A stretch of 64,000 bases of DNA from an uncultured Peptococcaceae bacterium. GTDB lineage: Bacteria > Bacillota > Peptococcia > Peptococcales > Peptococcaceae. The notes under the pieces are model-generated. The model was not told the origin of the DNA, did not search any database, and was given only the letters and a program-made list of their open reading frames with translations. Position 1 is the first letter of the stretch. Each line of letters begins with the position of its first letter. The stretch spans positions 1-64,000 of the forward strand of contig CAMYDW010000007.1 of the NCBI GenBank assembly GCA_947254645.1, read 5' to 3'. Below are positions 8,075 through 16,759 of the stretch, piece by piece. The position numbers and the translations under genes were made by a program.

Positions 8075-9322
8075 TTATTTCATGAAGCCTTCATAGTTTC
8101 TCATTAACATACCAGATTCAATCTGTTTCATTGTATCAAGCGCTACCCCTACAACAATGAGAAGTGAAGTCCCACCAAAATGAATGTTGAGGTCACTCGT
8201 TACAGTAACAAGTGCTGGCAAGATAGCAATGATAGCTAAGAATAAACCGCCAAATAAAGTGATACGTGACATTACTTTCGCAATATATTCTGATGTTGGG
8301 CGTCCTGGACGGATACCTGGGATAAAACCACCATTACGGCGAATGTTATCAGCTACATCAATTGGATTGAAAGTAATGGATGAATAAAAATAGGTAAAGA
8401 AAATAATCAATACTGCATAGATGATGTTATAACCAACATTCGTAGGAGAGAAATGTTGTGCAATCCACACTGCAGCAGCAGATTTTGGAAAGAACCCAGC
8501 AATGGTGCTTGGGAAGAACATTAAACTCATTGCGAAAATAACAGGAATAACACCAGCAGAGTTTACCTTAATTGGAATATGAGTGGATTGACCACCATAA
8601 ACCTTACGTCCAACAACACGCTTCGCATATTGTACAGGCACTTTGCGTTCGCCTTGGTTGACATATACAACACCAACGATAGAAATAAGCGCAATGATTG
8701 CAAAGATGAGAACCACCAATACATTCATTGGACCATCTTGTGCATAAGTATAAAGCTTAGCAATACCATCTGGAATACGAGAAACAATACCAGCAAAAAT
8801 GATTAAGCTGATACCATTACCAATACCCTTTTCGGTAATTAATTCACCAATCCACATCAAGCAAGCAGTCCCTGCTGTCAATGAAAGAATAATAACAGCA
8901 AGACCCAAGAAAGACTTATCAGTCAACGCATAGCGCAACCCAAAGGAAACACCAATTGCTTGAATGAAACCGAGAACAACTGTTAAATAACGTGTATATT
9001 CTACAATCTTCTTACGGTCATCTTTTGCCAATGCTTCAAGGCGTGGTGAAATAACTGTCATAAGTTGAATAATAATTGATGCATTAATATATGGTGTAAT
9101 ACTCATTGCAAAGATAGAAACATTTTTGAATGCACTACCTGAAATAGTATCAAAGAAACCAAGTACTTTAACAGACTTAATCAACTCAGCGATCGCTGCC
9201 TTATCAATCCCTGGAACAGGGATGTGACTCCCAATGCGGAAGATCAGAAACATTACCAAAGTAAAGAGGATCTTCTTGCGCATTTCTTGAGTTTTGAGGG
9301 CGTCACGCAAGGTCCCCAACAT
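8075..9322 (-). CDS. secY: Preprotein translocase subunit SecY
   Basis: 415 residues with ten predicted membrane segments: the central pore of the Sec translocon. N-terminal RIGSHIPVPGIDK precedes the plug region, and VVGRKVYGGQSTHIPIKVN is the conserved cytoplasmic loop that contacts SecA and ribosomes. The C-terminal MRNYEGFMK is typical. The start overlaps the rplO stop by one base (TAATG). Confidence 0.97.
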   Translation of the reverse strand: MLGTLRDALKTQEMRKKILFTLVMFLIFRIGSHIPVPGIDKAAIAELIKSVKVLGFFDTISGSAFKNVSIFAMSITPYINASIIIQLMTVISPRLEALAKDDRKKIVEYTRYLTVVLGFIQAIGVSFGLRYALTDKSFLGLAVIILSLTAGTACLMWIGELITEKGIGNGISLIIFAGIVSRIPDGIAKLYTYAQDGPMNVLVVLIFAIIALISIVGVVYVNQGERKVPVQYAKRVVGRKVYGGQSTHIPIKVNSAGVIPVIFAMSLMFFPSTIAGFFPKSAAAVWIAQHFSPTNVGYNIIYAVLIIFFTYFYSSITFNPIDVADNIRRNGGFIPGIRPGRPTSEYIAKVMSRITLFGGLFLAIIAILPALVTVTSDLNIHFGGTSLLIVVGVALDTMKQIESGMLMRNYEGFMK

Positions 9323-9771
9323 TATTCAATTACCTCTACAGTACCGCCAGCTGCTTCAATTTTTTCTTTTGCAGAAGCGCTGAAAGCATCAGCTTTTACG
9401 GTGAGGGCTTTAGTTAATTCACCGTTACCGAGAATTTTTACACCACCGTTTTTCATTTGTTTTACCTTACCACATTCAATTAATGTTTCAGGTGTCACAA
9501 CTGTGCCAGCTTCGAATCCTTCGAGTACGGAAAGATTGATGGTTGAATAAGTTGTTTTGAAACGTGCATTTGTAAAGCCACGTTTAGGGAGACGACGTTG
9601 AATTGGTGTTTGTCCACCTTCAAATGCTGGACCTTTACCACCGCCAGAACGCGCTTTTTGTCCCTTATGACCTTTACCGGAAGTTTTACCGAGACCAGAG
9701 CCAATACCGCGACCCTTACGTTTTAATGAGTGTTTAGAACCTTCAGCAGGTTGTAATTCATGTAATTTCAC
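9322..9771 (-). CDS. rplO: 50S ribosomal protein L15
   Basis: 149 residues from the GTG at 9769-9771, which has AGGAGG eight bases upstream and gives the canonical N-terminus (M)KLHELQPAEGSK. An in-frame GTG at 9780 is too close to the Shine-Dalgarno. The N-terminal half is the Gly/Lys/Arg-rich extended tail that threads into 23S rRNA; the C-terminal half is globular. Confidence 0.95.
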   Translation of the reverse strand: MKLHELQPAEGSKHSLKRKGRGIGSGLGKTSGKGHKGQKARSGGGKGPAFEGGQTPIQRRLPKRGFTNARFKTTYSTINLSVLEGFEAGTVVTPETLIECGKVKQMKNGGVKILGNGELTKALTVKADAFSASAKEKIEAAGGTVEVIE

Positions 9772-9788
9772 AAACGTCACCTCCTTGA

Positions 9789-9971
9789 TTAGTTATTTTC
9801 TTCTACAGTAAGTAAGTGACTAACTTTGTTAATCATTCCACGAACAGTAGGAATATCTTGACGTACAACGGTGCTATTGGTTTTTTTCAAACCCAATGCT
9901 TTAACAACTTTACGTTGTTCTTTATTCGCACCGATAACACTACGGGTTAAAGTGATTTTTAATTCTGCCAT
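9789..9971 (-). CDS. rpmD: 50S ribosomal protein L30
   Basis: 60 residues, bacterial short form. Segments MAELKITLTRS and GLKKTNSTVVR are family-typical. Two ATGs lie side by side; I chose the second (9969-9971) because it is six bases from GGAGG, while the first is only three. Placed rpsE-rpmD-rplO as in the spc operon. Confidence 0.95.
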   Translation of the reverse strand: MAELKITLTRSVIGANKEQRKVVKALGLKKTNSTVVRQDIPTVRGMINKVSHLLTVEENN

Positions 9972-9982
9972 CATGGACCTCC

Positions 9983-10492
9983 TTAACCTAAGATCTCTTC
10001 AACAGATTTGCCACGTAATTTAGCTACCTGTTCTACATTTTTCATGCTCATGAGACCTTGCATGGTTGCGTGCACGATGTTGATTTGGTTATCAGAACGC
10101 AAAGATTTACTTAAAATGTTAGAAATCCCTGCCAATTCAGTTACTGCACGAACTGCGCCGCCAGCGATAACCCCAGTACCTTCAGAAGCCGGTTTTAACA
10201 TAACGCGTGCTGCGCCAAAACGACCGATGGTTTCATGAGGAATGGTGCCGCCTTCTACGATAGGAATACGTACGAGGTTTTTCTTAGCATCTTCTACTGC
10301 CTTGCGAATTGCTTCAGGCACTTCGTTTGCTTTACCCATACCAACACCAACAATGCCGTTACCGTTACCAACAACAACTAAAGCGCTGAAGCTGAAACGA
10401 CGACCACCTTTAACAACCTTAGCAACACGGTTGATGGTAACAACGCGTTCTTCAAGGTCGAGTACACTTGGATCAATAATTTCTCTTGCCAC
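9983..10492 (-). CDS. rpsE: 30S ribosomal protein S5
   Basis: 169 residues. N-terminal dsRNA-binding-type domain (FSFSALVVVGNGNGIVGVGMGKANEVPEAIRK, about 33-63) and C-terminal S5 fold. Involved in decoding accuracy. GTG start (10490-10492) with GGAGG seven bases upstream. Confidence 0.97.
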   Translation of the reverse strand: MAREIIDPSVLDLEERVVTINRVAKVVKGGRRFSFSALVVVGNGNGIVGVGMGKANEVPEAIRKAVEDAKKNLVRIPIVEGGTIPHETIGRFGAARVMLKPASEGTGVIAGGAVRAVTELAGISNILSKSLRSDNQINIVHATMQGLMSMKNVEQVAKLRGKSVEEILG

Positions 10493-10515
10493 GTTTTTCC
10501 CTCCTTCACCAATTA

Positions 10516-10869
10516 TTAGAAGTCTAATCCTGCTTCTCTTGCGCCTTCAGCTAAAGCCTTGATACGGCCATGATAAATGTTCCCACCACGGTCAAATACA
10601 ACTTTAGTGATGCCAGCAGCCAATGCTTTTTTCGCAACAGCTTCACCAATAGCTTTTGCAGCATCGGTTTTAGTACCACTTACTTCAGTGTTAAGAGTAG
10701 AAGCACTAGCAAGTGTTACGCCTTTTGTATCATCAATGATTTGCGCATAAATATGATTGGCGCTGCGGAAAACCGCAAGGCGAGGACGTTCAGGTGTACC
10801 AACGATGCGAAAACGCATTCTTTTGTGCTTATGCGCACGAATCTTTTTTCTTGGATAATCTTTTTTCAA
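10516..10869 (-). CDS. rplR: 50S ribosomal protein L18
   Basis: 117 residues. Binds 5S rRNA with L5. RLAVFRSANHIYAQIIDD near residues 29-46 and the closing REAGLDF are diagnostic. It starts with TTG (10867-10869), nine bases after AGGAG; no ATG is available near the conserved N-terminus. Confidence 0.96.
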   Translation of the reverse strand: MKKDYPRKKIRAHKHKRMRFRIVGTPERPRLAVFRSANHIYAQIIDDTKGVTLASASTLNTEVSGTKTDAAKAIGEAVAKKALAAGITKVVFDRGGNIYHGRIKALAEGAREAGLDF

Positions 10870-10893
10870 AACGATGCACTCCTTTCTCGCCTA

Positions 10894-11439
10894 TTACTTC
10901 GAACCAGTCTTACCAGCTTTAAGCTTAACAACTTCGCCTTCATAACGAATCCCTTTGCCCTTATAAGGTTCTGGGAGACGAATAGAACGAATATCAGCAG
11001 CAGTTGCACCAACGAGTTGTTTATCGATGCCCTTTACAACAATTTTAGTTTGTTCAGGAACTTCGAAGGTGATTCCTTCTTTAGCTTCAACTTCTACTGG
11101 ATGAGAATAACCTGCATTGATGACAAGCTTGTTACCTTGTAATGCAGCTCTATAACCTACACCCTTCATGATGAGAGTCTTTACATAGCCTTCAGTTACG
11201 CCAACAACCATGTTGTTAACTAAGCTTCTTGTAAGACCCCAAAGAGCGCCATAGTTTTTGACGTCATCATTAGGACAAGCAACGATGATTTCTCCGTTTT
11301 CTTGTTTGATCACCATATCAGCATGGAGTTTTTGGGTCAAAGTGCCCTTTGGTCCATTAACAGTGACAACATTGTCTTCGGAGATTTCTACATTAACGCC
11401 ATCTACGATAGCGATTGGAAGTTTACCAATACGAGACAT
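10894..11439 (-). CDS. rplF: 50S ribosomal protein L6
   Basis: 181 residues with two duplicated L6 domains. Begins MSRIGKLPIAI and carries the C-terminal signature LPEPYKGKGIRYEGE near residues 155-169. Located at the base of the L7/L12 stalk near the sarcin-ricin loop. ATG with AGGAGG-like site upstream. Confidence 0.97.
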   Translation of the reverse strand: MSRIGKLPIAIVDGVNVEISEDNVVTVNGPKGTLTQKLHADMVIKQENGEIIVACPNDDVKNYGALWGLTRSLVNNMVVGVTEGYVKTLIMKGVGYRAALQGNKLVINAGYSHPVEVEAKEGITFEVPEQTKIVVKGIDKQLVGATAADIRSIRLPEPYKGKGIRYEGEVVKLKAGKTGSK

Positions 11440-11461
11440 TTTTTACCCTCCTAAGACAAAT

Positions 11462-11860
11462 TTACCAGATATAACAGAGCACTTCTCCGCCTAAGCCGAG
11501 TTTGCGTGCTTCTTTATCAGTGACAATGCCTTTAGAGGTAGAAATGATCGCGATACCGAGACCACCAAGTACCTTAGGGATGTTGTCACTTTTGCAGTAC
11601 ACGCGAATACCTGGTTTACTAATTCTCTTTAAACCAGTGATAACGCGTTCACGACCAGCACCGTATTTCAAAGTCAATTTGATGGTGCCTTGAACATTAT
11701 TTTCAACCACTTCGAAATCTTTAATAAAACCTTCGTTGCGGAGAATTTCAACAATTTGAACCTTTACTGTAGAATTTGGAATTTCAACAGTGTCATGTAA
11801 TTGCATGTTTGCATTGCGGATTCGAGTTAATAAATCCGCGATTGGATCTGTCATTACCAT
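11462..11860 (-). CDS. rpsH: 30S ribosomal protein S8
   Basis: 132 residues. Central 16S rRNA-binding protein. TDPIADLLTRIRNA at the N-terminus and ISTSKGIVTDKEARKLGLGG near the C-terminus are diagnostic. The first ATG is 11 bases from GGAGG and an alternative two codons later is farther, so I kept the first. Confidence 0.97.
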   Translation of the reverse strand: MVMTDPIADLLTRIRNANMQLHDTVEIPNSTVKVQIVEILRNEGFIKDFEVVENNVQGTIKLTLKYGAGRERVITGLKRISKPGIRVYCKSDNIPKVLGGLGIAIISTSKGIVTDKEARKLGLGGEVLCYIW

Positions 11861-11891
11861 ATAATTTATGACCTCCTTCCAGATAAGATGT

Positions 11892-12071
11892 TTACCAGCT
11901 TGATTTAGTTACGCCTGGCAATTCACCTTTGCTCGCTAATTCACGGAAGCACACACGGCACAAGCCGAATTTTCTCATGTACCCGTGTGGACGACCACAG
12001 ACTTTGCATCTGTTGTGTTCACGAACTTTATATTTAGGTTGTTTACGGACAATCTTGGATGTTTTAGCCAT
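11892..12071 (-). CDS. rpsZ: 30S ribosomal protein S14, zinc-binding type Z
   Basis: A 59-residue gene read directly between rplE and rpsH. It begins MAKTSKIVRKQPK and ends GVTKSSW. Two CXXC pairs (CKVC near 22-25 and CRVC near 38-41) make the zinc ribbon of the short type Z S14. ATG at 12069-12071 with AGGAGG upstream. No zinc-free paralogue is in this window. Confidence 0.95.
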   Translation of the reverse strand: MAKTSKIVRKQPKYKVREHNRCKVCGRPHGYMRKFGLCRVCFRELASKGELPGVTKSSW

Positions 12072-12085
12072 TTATATTCCTCCTG

Positions 12086-12625
12086 TTAACCTGCGAAAGG
12101 CATGCCTAAGAGTTTGAGGAGTTCCTTTCCTTCTTCATCCGTTTTGGCAGTTGTAGTAAATGCGATTTGCATACCTCTGATTTTATCGATTTTATCATAA
12201 TCGATTTCAGGGAAAAGAAGCTGTTCAGTCAAGCCGAGGCTGTAATTGCCACGACCATCGAAGCTCTTCGCAGAAACGCCACGGAAGTCTCTAACACGAG
12301 GCAATGCAACGTTGAACAAACGATCGATGAATTCATACATACGATCTCCGCGCAATGTTACCTTAACGCCAATTGGCATACCTTCACGAATTTTAAACCC
12401 AGCGATAGATTTCTTTGCACGTGTGATAACCGGTTTTTGACCAGAAATGCGAGTAATGTCTTCTACAGCGGCATCCAATGCTTTTGGATTGTCAACTGCT
12501 TCGCCTAAACCGATATTAATAATCACTTTATCCAATTTAGGAATCGCCATTACATTACCATAACCAAATTTTTCTTGTAATGCTGGCGCTACTTCACTAA
12601 TGTATTTATCTTTTAATCTAGCCAC
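12086..12625 (-). CDS. rplE: 50S ribosomal protein L5
   Basis: 179 residues. Binds 5S rRNA and contacts the P-site tRNA and the small-subunit head. MAIPKLDKVIINIGLGEAV near residues 26-44 and the closing LLGMPFAG are diagnostic. ATG with GGAGG upstream. Confidence 0.97.
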   Translation of the reverse strand: MARLKDKYISEVAPALQEKFGYGNVMAIPKLDKVIINIGLGEAVDNPKALDAAVEDITRISGQKPVITRAKKSIAGFKIREGMPIGVKVTLRGDRMYEFIDRLFNVALPRVRDFRGVSAKSFDGRGNYSLGLTEQLLFPEIDYDKIDKIRGMQIAFTTTAKTDEEGKELLKLLGMPFAG

Positions 12626-12643
12626 AAGTGGACCTCCTTCCTG

Positions 12644-12958
12644 TTAGAATTCTTGATTATTGCTCTTCAAGATACGGATTTTCTTGTCATCAACAAACTT
12701 ATAACCGATGCGGGAACCTTTCTTGTTCGCAGCATCATAAGCCATAACGTTAGAAACGTGGATTGGCATTTCCTTGTCGATGATTCCGCCTTGTGGATTT
12801 GCTTGAGAAGGTTTGGTGTGACGCTTTGCAACAGCCACGCCTTCAACAACAACGCGTTGTTCTGCAGGCAGTACTCTAAGCACCTTACCAACCTTGCCTT
12901 TATCCTTACCGGAAATGACGATGACTTCATCGCCTTTGCGAATTTTAATTTTTGGCAC
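12644..12958 (-). CDS. rplX: 50S ribosomal protein L24
   Basis: 104 residues starting at GTG 12956-12958, eight bases after GGAGG, giving PKIKIRKGDEVIVISGKDKG, the KOW motif. A longer in-frame start at 12997 would add 13 residues unlike any L24 and precede the Shine-Dalgarno. Early assembly protein at the tunnel exit. Confidence 0.96.
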   Translation of the reverse strand: MPKIKIRKGDEVIVISGKDKGKVGKVLRVLPAEQRVVVEGVAVAKRHTKPSQANPQGGIIDKEMPIHVSNVMAYDAANKKGSRIGYKFVDDKKIRILKSNNQEF

Positions 12959-12977
12959 TATATTCACCTCCAGGGAA

Positions 12978-13346
12978 TTAAAGCACTTCAGGTGCAAGAC
13001 TTACGATTTTCATAAAGTCCTTATCACGAAGCTCTCTTGCTACTGGCCCAAAGATACGAGTCCCACGTGGGCTCTTGTCATCTTTGATTACTACAGCTGC
13101 ATTTTCGCTAAAGCGAATATAAGAGCCATCTGGACGTTTTACTGGACGGGTGGTACGAACAACAACCGCCTTAACAACGTCGCCCTTCTTGACAACGCCA
13201 CCAGGTGTTGCTTCTTTTACTGCACAAACGATGATGTCACCTACGGATGCATAACGACGCTTTGTACCGCCGAGAACGCGAATACATAAAAGCTCTTTCG
13301 CACCGGTGTTGTCACCGACTTTAAGTCTAGTTTCTTGTTGAATCAT
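12978..13346 (-). CDS. rplN: 50S ribosomal protein L14
   Basis: 122 residues, the invariant family length. Begins MIQQETRLKVGDNTGAKEL; KSPRGTRIFGPVARELR near residues 95-110 is diagnostic. Contacts 16S rRNA in an intersubunit bridge. ATG with AGGAGG upstream. Confidence 0.98.
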   Translation of the reverse strand: MIQQETRLKVGDNTGAKELLCIRVLGGTKRRYASVGDIIVCAVKEATPGGVVKKGDVVKAVVVRTTRPVKRPDGSYIRFSENAAVVIKDDKSPRGTRIFGPVARELRDKDFMKIVSLAPEVL

Positions 13347-13379
13347 TGCGAGCTTTCCTCCTTTCGACTTTACGGCTTG

Positions 13380-13643
13380 CTATACGATAGGTGCCTTTTC
13401 GAGGATTTCTACGAGGCGCCATCTTTTTGTCTTAGATAATGGACGAGTTTCCATAATCTTCACTCTATCCCCTACCTTTGCCTCATTAAGCTCGTCATGA
13501 GCCTTGAAATGCTTGGTATTTTTAGCAAGCTTGCCGTAAAGAGGATGGCGACGAGGGCTATCAACAGCTACCACAACGGTTTTATCCATCTTATCAGAGG
13601 TTACGATGCCGTAGCGAACTTTTCTATTGTTACGATCTGCCAC
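13380..13643 (-). CDS. rpsQ: 30S ribosomal protein S17
   Basis: 87 residues, OB fold. GIVTSDKMDKTVVVAVDSPR near residues 12-31 and GDRVKIMETRPLSKTKRW near 58-75 are family-typical. GTG start at 13641-13643 with GGAGG seven bases upstream. Confidence 0.97.
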   Translation of the reverse strand: MADRNNRKVRYGIVTSDKMDKTVVVAVDSPRRHPLYGKLAKNTKHFKAHDELNEAKVGDRVKIMETRPLSKTKRWRLVEILEKAPIV

Positions 13644-13659
13644 TTGACTTCCTCCTTCA

Positions 13660-13860
13660 TTACGCTTGAGCAGCGATTTCGCGTTCGCGAATCACTGTTT
13701 TTGCTCTAGCGATGTCTTTTCTAACTTGTTTCAATTGCAACGGGTTTTCGAGTTGGCCGGTAGCCATCTGAAAACGTAAATTAAAGAGCTCTTCTTTGAG
13801 TTCAAGAACTTTTTTATTGAGTTCTTCATCAGAGAGGTTTCTCAAGGTTTCAGCCTTCAT
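13660..13860 (-). CDS. rpmC: 50S ribosomal protein L29
   Basis: 66 residues, two-helix protein near the tunnel exit. LRNLSDEELNKKVLELKEE and the segment NLRFQMATGQLENP are diagnostic. I chose the second ATG (13858-13860), nine bases from GGAGG, because the first is only three bases away. The start region overlaps the end of rplP. Confidence 0.95.
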   Translation of the reverse strand: MKAETLRNLSDEELNKKVLELKEELFNLRFQMATGQLENPLQLKQVRKDIARAKTVIREREIAAQA

Positions 13861-14284
13861 TGACATCAGCCTCCATTTCTTCCCTTTTTACAAACTTACA
13901 CTTGCAAGGCAATTTGTGCATTGCCAAACGAAGCGCTTCGCGAGCGGTTTCTTCTGGAACACCACTTACTTCGAACATCACACGGCCTGGTTTTACAATT
14001 GCTACCCAGTAATCTGGGGAACCTTTACCAGAACCCATGCGGACTTCAGCTGGCTTTGCAGTAACTGGTTGATCTGGGAAAATTTTAATCCAAACTTTAC
14101 CACCACGTTTGATGTAACGGGTCATTGCAATACGAGCTGCTTCGATTTGACGGCTGGTTACCCAAGCACCAGTGGTAGCTTGAAGACCAAATTCCCCATA
14201 AGTTACCTTAGTACCCTTATGAGCTTCTCCGCCGAGGCGTCTGCGATGTGGGCGACGCCATTTTGTTCTTTTAGGCATTAACAT
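13850..14284 (-). CDS. rplP: 50S ribosomal protein L16
   Basis: 144 residues. Organises the A-site region of the 23S rRNA. Begins MLMPKRTKWRRPHRRR; GGKVWIKIFPDQPVTAKP near residues 61-78 and RMGSGKGSPDYWVA near 82-95 are diagnostic. First ATG used: nine bases from GGAGG and matching the MLMPKR start seen in relatives. Ends inside rpmC. Confidence 0.97.
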   Translation of the reverse strand: MLMPKRTKWRRPHRRRLGGEAHKGTKVTYGEFGLQATTGAWVTSRQIEAARIAMTRYIKRGGKVWIKIFPDQPVTAKPAEVRMGSGKGSPDYWVAIVKPGRVMFEVSGVPEETAREALRLAMHKLPCKCKFVKREEMEADVNEG

Positions 14285-14286
14285 AA

Positions 14287-14940
14287 TTAGCGTCCTCCTT
14301 CTTTCGCATCATCAAGGATTTCACCGTTGTAAATCCATACTTTAATACCGATTTTACCATAAGTGGTATCGGCTTCATAAAATCCATAATCAATATCTGC
14401 ACGAAGGGTGTGTAGAGGTACTTTACCTTCAGTTACCCATTCAGTACGTGCAATATCAGCACCTGCAAGACGACCTGCACATGCGATTTTGATACCCTTT
14501 GCACCAGCTTTGGTAGCTCTTTGCATAGCTTGTTTCATCGCACGACGATAAGCCACACGGTTTACCAATGCGCTTGCAATAGATTCAGCAACGAGCTGAG
14601 CATTTGCTTCAGGGCGTTTTACTTCGACAACGCTGATTGAAACAGATTTGCCGGTTAATTTTTCAAGTTCCCCACGAAGTACTTCGATAGCAGAACCATT
14701 ACGTCCGATAACAATACCAGGCTTAGCTGTGTGAATAGTAACTTTCACTTTGGTAGTACCAGTACGTTCAATGATGATTCTTGCAACACCGCTATCAAAA
14801 AGTTTACCTTTTACGAATTTACGGATTTTGAAATCTTCATGGAGGAGATCGACATAGTTTTTATCATCAGCATACCACTTAGCGTCCCAATCGCGGATAA
14901 CGCCAACACGAATGCCTATTGGATTGACTTTCTGTCCCAC
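14287..14940 (-). CDS. rpsC: 30S ribosomal protein S3
   Basis: 217 residues. N-terminal KH type 2 domain (VIGRNGSAIEVLRGELEKL near residues 76-94) and C-terminal S3 domain (RADIDYGFYEADTTYGKIGI). Part of the mRNA entry site helicase. GTG start at 14938-14940 with AGGAGG upstream. Confidence 0.97.
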   Translation of the reverse strand: MGQKVNPIGIRVGVIRDWDAKWYADDKNYVDLLHEDFKIRKFVKGKLFDSGVARIIIERTGTTKVKVTIHTAKPGIVIGRNGSAIEVLRGELEKLTGKSVSISVVEVKRPEANAQLVAESIASALVNRVAYRRAMKQAMQRATKAGAKGIKIACAGRLAGADIARTEWVTEGKVPLHTLRADIDYGFYEADTTYGKIGIKVWIYNGEILDDAKEGGR

Positions 14941-14950
14941 AGTATTCCTC

Positions 14951-15283
14951 CTATCTTTCGCTTACCTTAATGGTGATGTGACTGGTTCTCTTGACGATAC
15001 CGTCTGCGCGACCCATTGCACGTGGTTTAAAACGTTTGATACTAGGACCTTGGTCTACAAACGCTGTACTTACGACAAGATTTTCCACATCCATTTCATA
15101 ATTGTGCTCTGCATTAGCAACAGCAGATTTCAAAACCTTCATTACGATTGCAGAACCTTTATGTGGAGTAAATTGTAAAATGTTGTAAGCTTCTTGAATA
15201 CTTTTTCCACGAATAAGATCAACGATTTGACGAGCCTTACGTGGTGAAATTCTGATATATTTTGCACAAGCTTTAGCTTCCAC
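14951..15283 (-). CDS. rplV: 50S ribosomal protein L22
   Basis: 110 residues. Its beta hairpin lines the exit tunnel; the hairpin segment DQGPSIKRFKPRAMGRADGI lies near residues 77-96. RISPRKARQIVDLIRGKS near the N-terminus is diagnostic. GTG start (15281-15283) with GGAGG upstream. Confidence 0.97.
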   Translation of the reverse strand: MEAKACAKYIRISPRKARQIVDLIRGKSIQEAYNILQFTPHKGSAIVMKVLKSAVANAEHNYEMDVENLVVSTAFVDQGPSIKRFKPRAMGRADGIVKRTSHITIKVSER

Positions 15284-15301
15284 TAAACTTCCTCCCTTCT
15301 G

Positions 15302-15583
15302 CTATCGCACTGAACTGGATTTTTCACTGCCTGCATGACCTTTATAGGTACGTGTAGGTGCGAACTCACCGAGTTTATGCCCAACCATATCTTCAGTTAC
15401 ATACACTGGAATGTGTTTTCTGCCATCGTGAACGGCAAAAGTATGACCAATGAATTCTGGGAAAATGGTGGATGAACGTGACCAAGTTTTGATCACAGTT
15501 TTTTCATTGCTTTCATTCATAGCTGCGACCTTTTTGTATAGCTTTTCATTGACATAAGGTCCTTTTTTGAGTGATCTACTCAT
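15302..15583 (-). CDS. rpsS: 30S ribosomal protein S19
   Basis: 93 residues starting MSRSLKKGPYV, at the ATG 15581-15583 ten bases after GGAGG. An in-frame start 21 bases upstream would precede the Shine-Dalgarno. GHKLGEFAPTRTYKGHAG near the C-terminus is diagnostic. Head protein of the 30S subunit, next to S13. Confidence 0.96.
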   Translation of the reverse strand: MSRSLKKGPYVNEKLYKKVAAMNESNEKTVIKTWSRSSTIFPEFIGHTFAVHDGRKHIPVYVTEDMVGHKLGEFAPTRTYKGHAGSEKSSSVR

Positions 15584-15617
15584 GAATGAACTGCCTCCTT
15601 TCAATTAAGACGAGCAA

Positions 15618-16451
15618 TTACTTGCTCTTTCTAGATGTCACGATGAACTTATTGCTAAGGTTTTTCTTCTTACGTGTCTTACCACCATGAGCAACCTTAC
15701 CCCAAGGACTAACAGGGGACTTACGCCCAACTGGTGCACGACCTTCACCACCACCGTGTGGGTGATCGTTAGGGTTCATTACAGAACCACGAACGGTAGG
15801 ACGGATACCCATCCAACGACTACGACCTGCTTTACCGATATTGATGTTAGCATGTTCATAGTTACCAACAACACCGATAGTTGCACGGCAAGTCAAGAGA
15901 ACCTTACGAACTTCACCGGAAGGAAGTCTCAATAAAGCATATTTGCCTTCTTTAGCCATAAGCTGAGCGCTTACACCAGCACTACGGCAGATTTGGCCAC
16001 CACGACCTGGTTTTAATTCAATGTTATGAATAACAGTACCAAGTGGGATATTTGCCAATGGAAGTGCGTTACCAACCTTGATATCTGATTCAGGGCCGGA
16101 ATATACAACGTCACCAACTTGCAAACCAGCTGGAGCAATGATGTAACGCTTTTCACCATCTACATAGTGTAAGAGAGCGATACGGCTGCTGCGGTTTGGA
16201 TCGTATTCGATCGTTGCCACACGAGCTGGAATATTATCTTTATTACGTTTAAAGTCGATGATACGATATTTTCTTTTGTGACCGCCACCATGATGACGCA
16301 CTGTAATGCGACCATAGCTGTTTCTACCAGCTTTTGATTTGAGCGGTACAAGTAGGGATTTCTCTGGTTTGTCAGTAGTGATTTCTTCGAAAGAAGAAAC
16401 GGTCATCTGACGCACACCAGGAGAAGTCGGCTTAAATGATCTTAGTGCCAT
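15618..16451 (-). CDS. rplB: 50S ribosomal protein L2
   Basis: 277 residues. Primary 23S rRNA-binding protein needed for peptidyl transferase activity. The C-terminal NPNDHPHGGGEGRAPVGR (about residues 226-243) carries the conserved histidine. GRNSYGRITVRHHGGGHKR near the N-terminus is diagnostic. ATG with GGAGG upstream. Confidence 0.98.
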   Translation of the reverse strand: MALRSFKPTSPGVRQMTVSSFEEITTDKPEKSLLVPLKSKAGRNSYGRITVRHHGGGHKRKYRIIDFKRNKDNIPARVATIEYDPNRSSRIALLHYVDGEKRYIIAPAGLQVGDVVYSGPESDIKVGNALPLANIPLGTVIHNIELKPGRGGQICRSAGVSAQLMAKEGKYALLRLPSGEVRKVLLTCRATIGVVGNYEHANINIGKAGRSRWMGIRPTVRGSVMNPNDHPHGGGEGRAPVGRKSPVSPWGKVAHGGKTRKKKNLSNKFIVTSRKSK

Positions 16452-16471
16452 TTTGTTCCTCCTTGTTTATC

Positions 16472-16759
16472 TTATAGACCTTCAAAAACTTCAATAGTAT
16501 CGCCTTCACGAAGGGTTACAATTGCCTTTTTCCATGAAGCTGTAAAACCTTGGGTACGTCCCATACGTTTTAACTTGCCCTTCACATTAACGGTGTTCAC
16601 GTCAACGACAGTTACTTTGAAGATTTCTTCAATAGCCTTTTTGATTTCGATTTTGTTGGCATCTTTTGCTACCTTGAAGCAAAATTTGTTTTCTTGCATA
16701 AGGTCAACAGACTTTTCAGTAACAACTGGTTTGATGATGATTTCTCTTGCCAATTTCAT
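16472..16759 (-). CDS. rplW: 50S ribosomal protein L23
   Basis: 95 residues. Docking site for trigger factor and SRP at the tunnel exit. IIKPVVTEKSVDLM at residues 8-21 and VNTVNVKGKLKRMGRTQGF near 54-72 are diagnostic. The start overlaps the rplD stop by one base. Confidence 0.96.
   Translation of the reverse strand: MKLAREIIIKPVVTEKSVDLMQENKFCFKVAKDANKIEIKKAIEEIFKVTVVDVNTVNVKGKLKRMGRTQGFTASWKKAIVTLREGDTIEVFEGL

Noticed and set aside
10570..11142. Long plus-strand reading frame (190 codons) opposite rplR and rplF
   Set aside because: It is antisense to two certain ribosomal genes, has no ribosome binding site, and its composition reflects the opposite strand.
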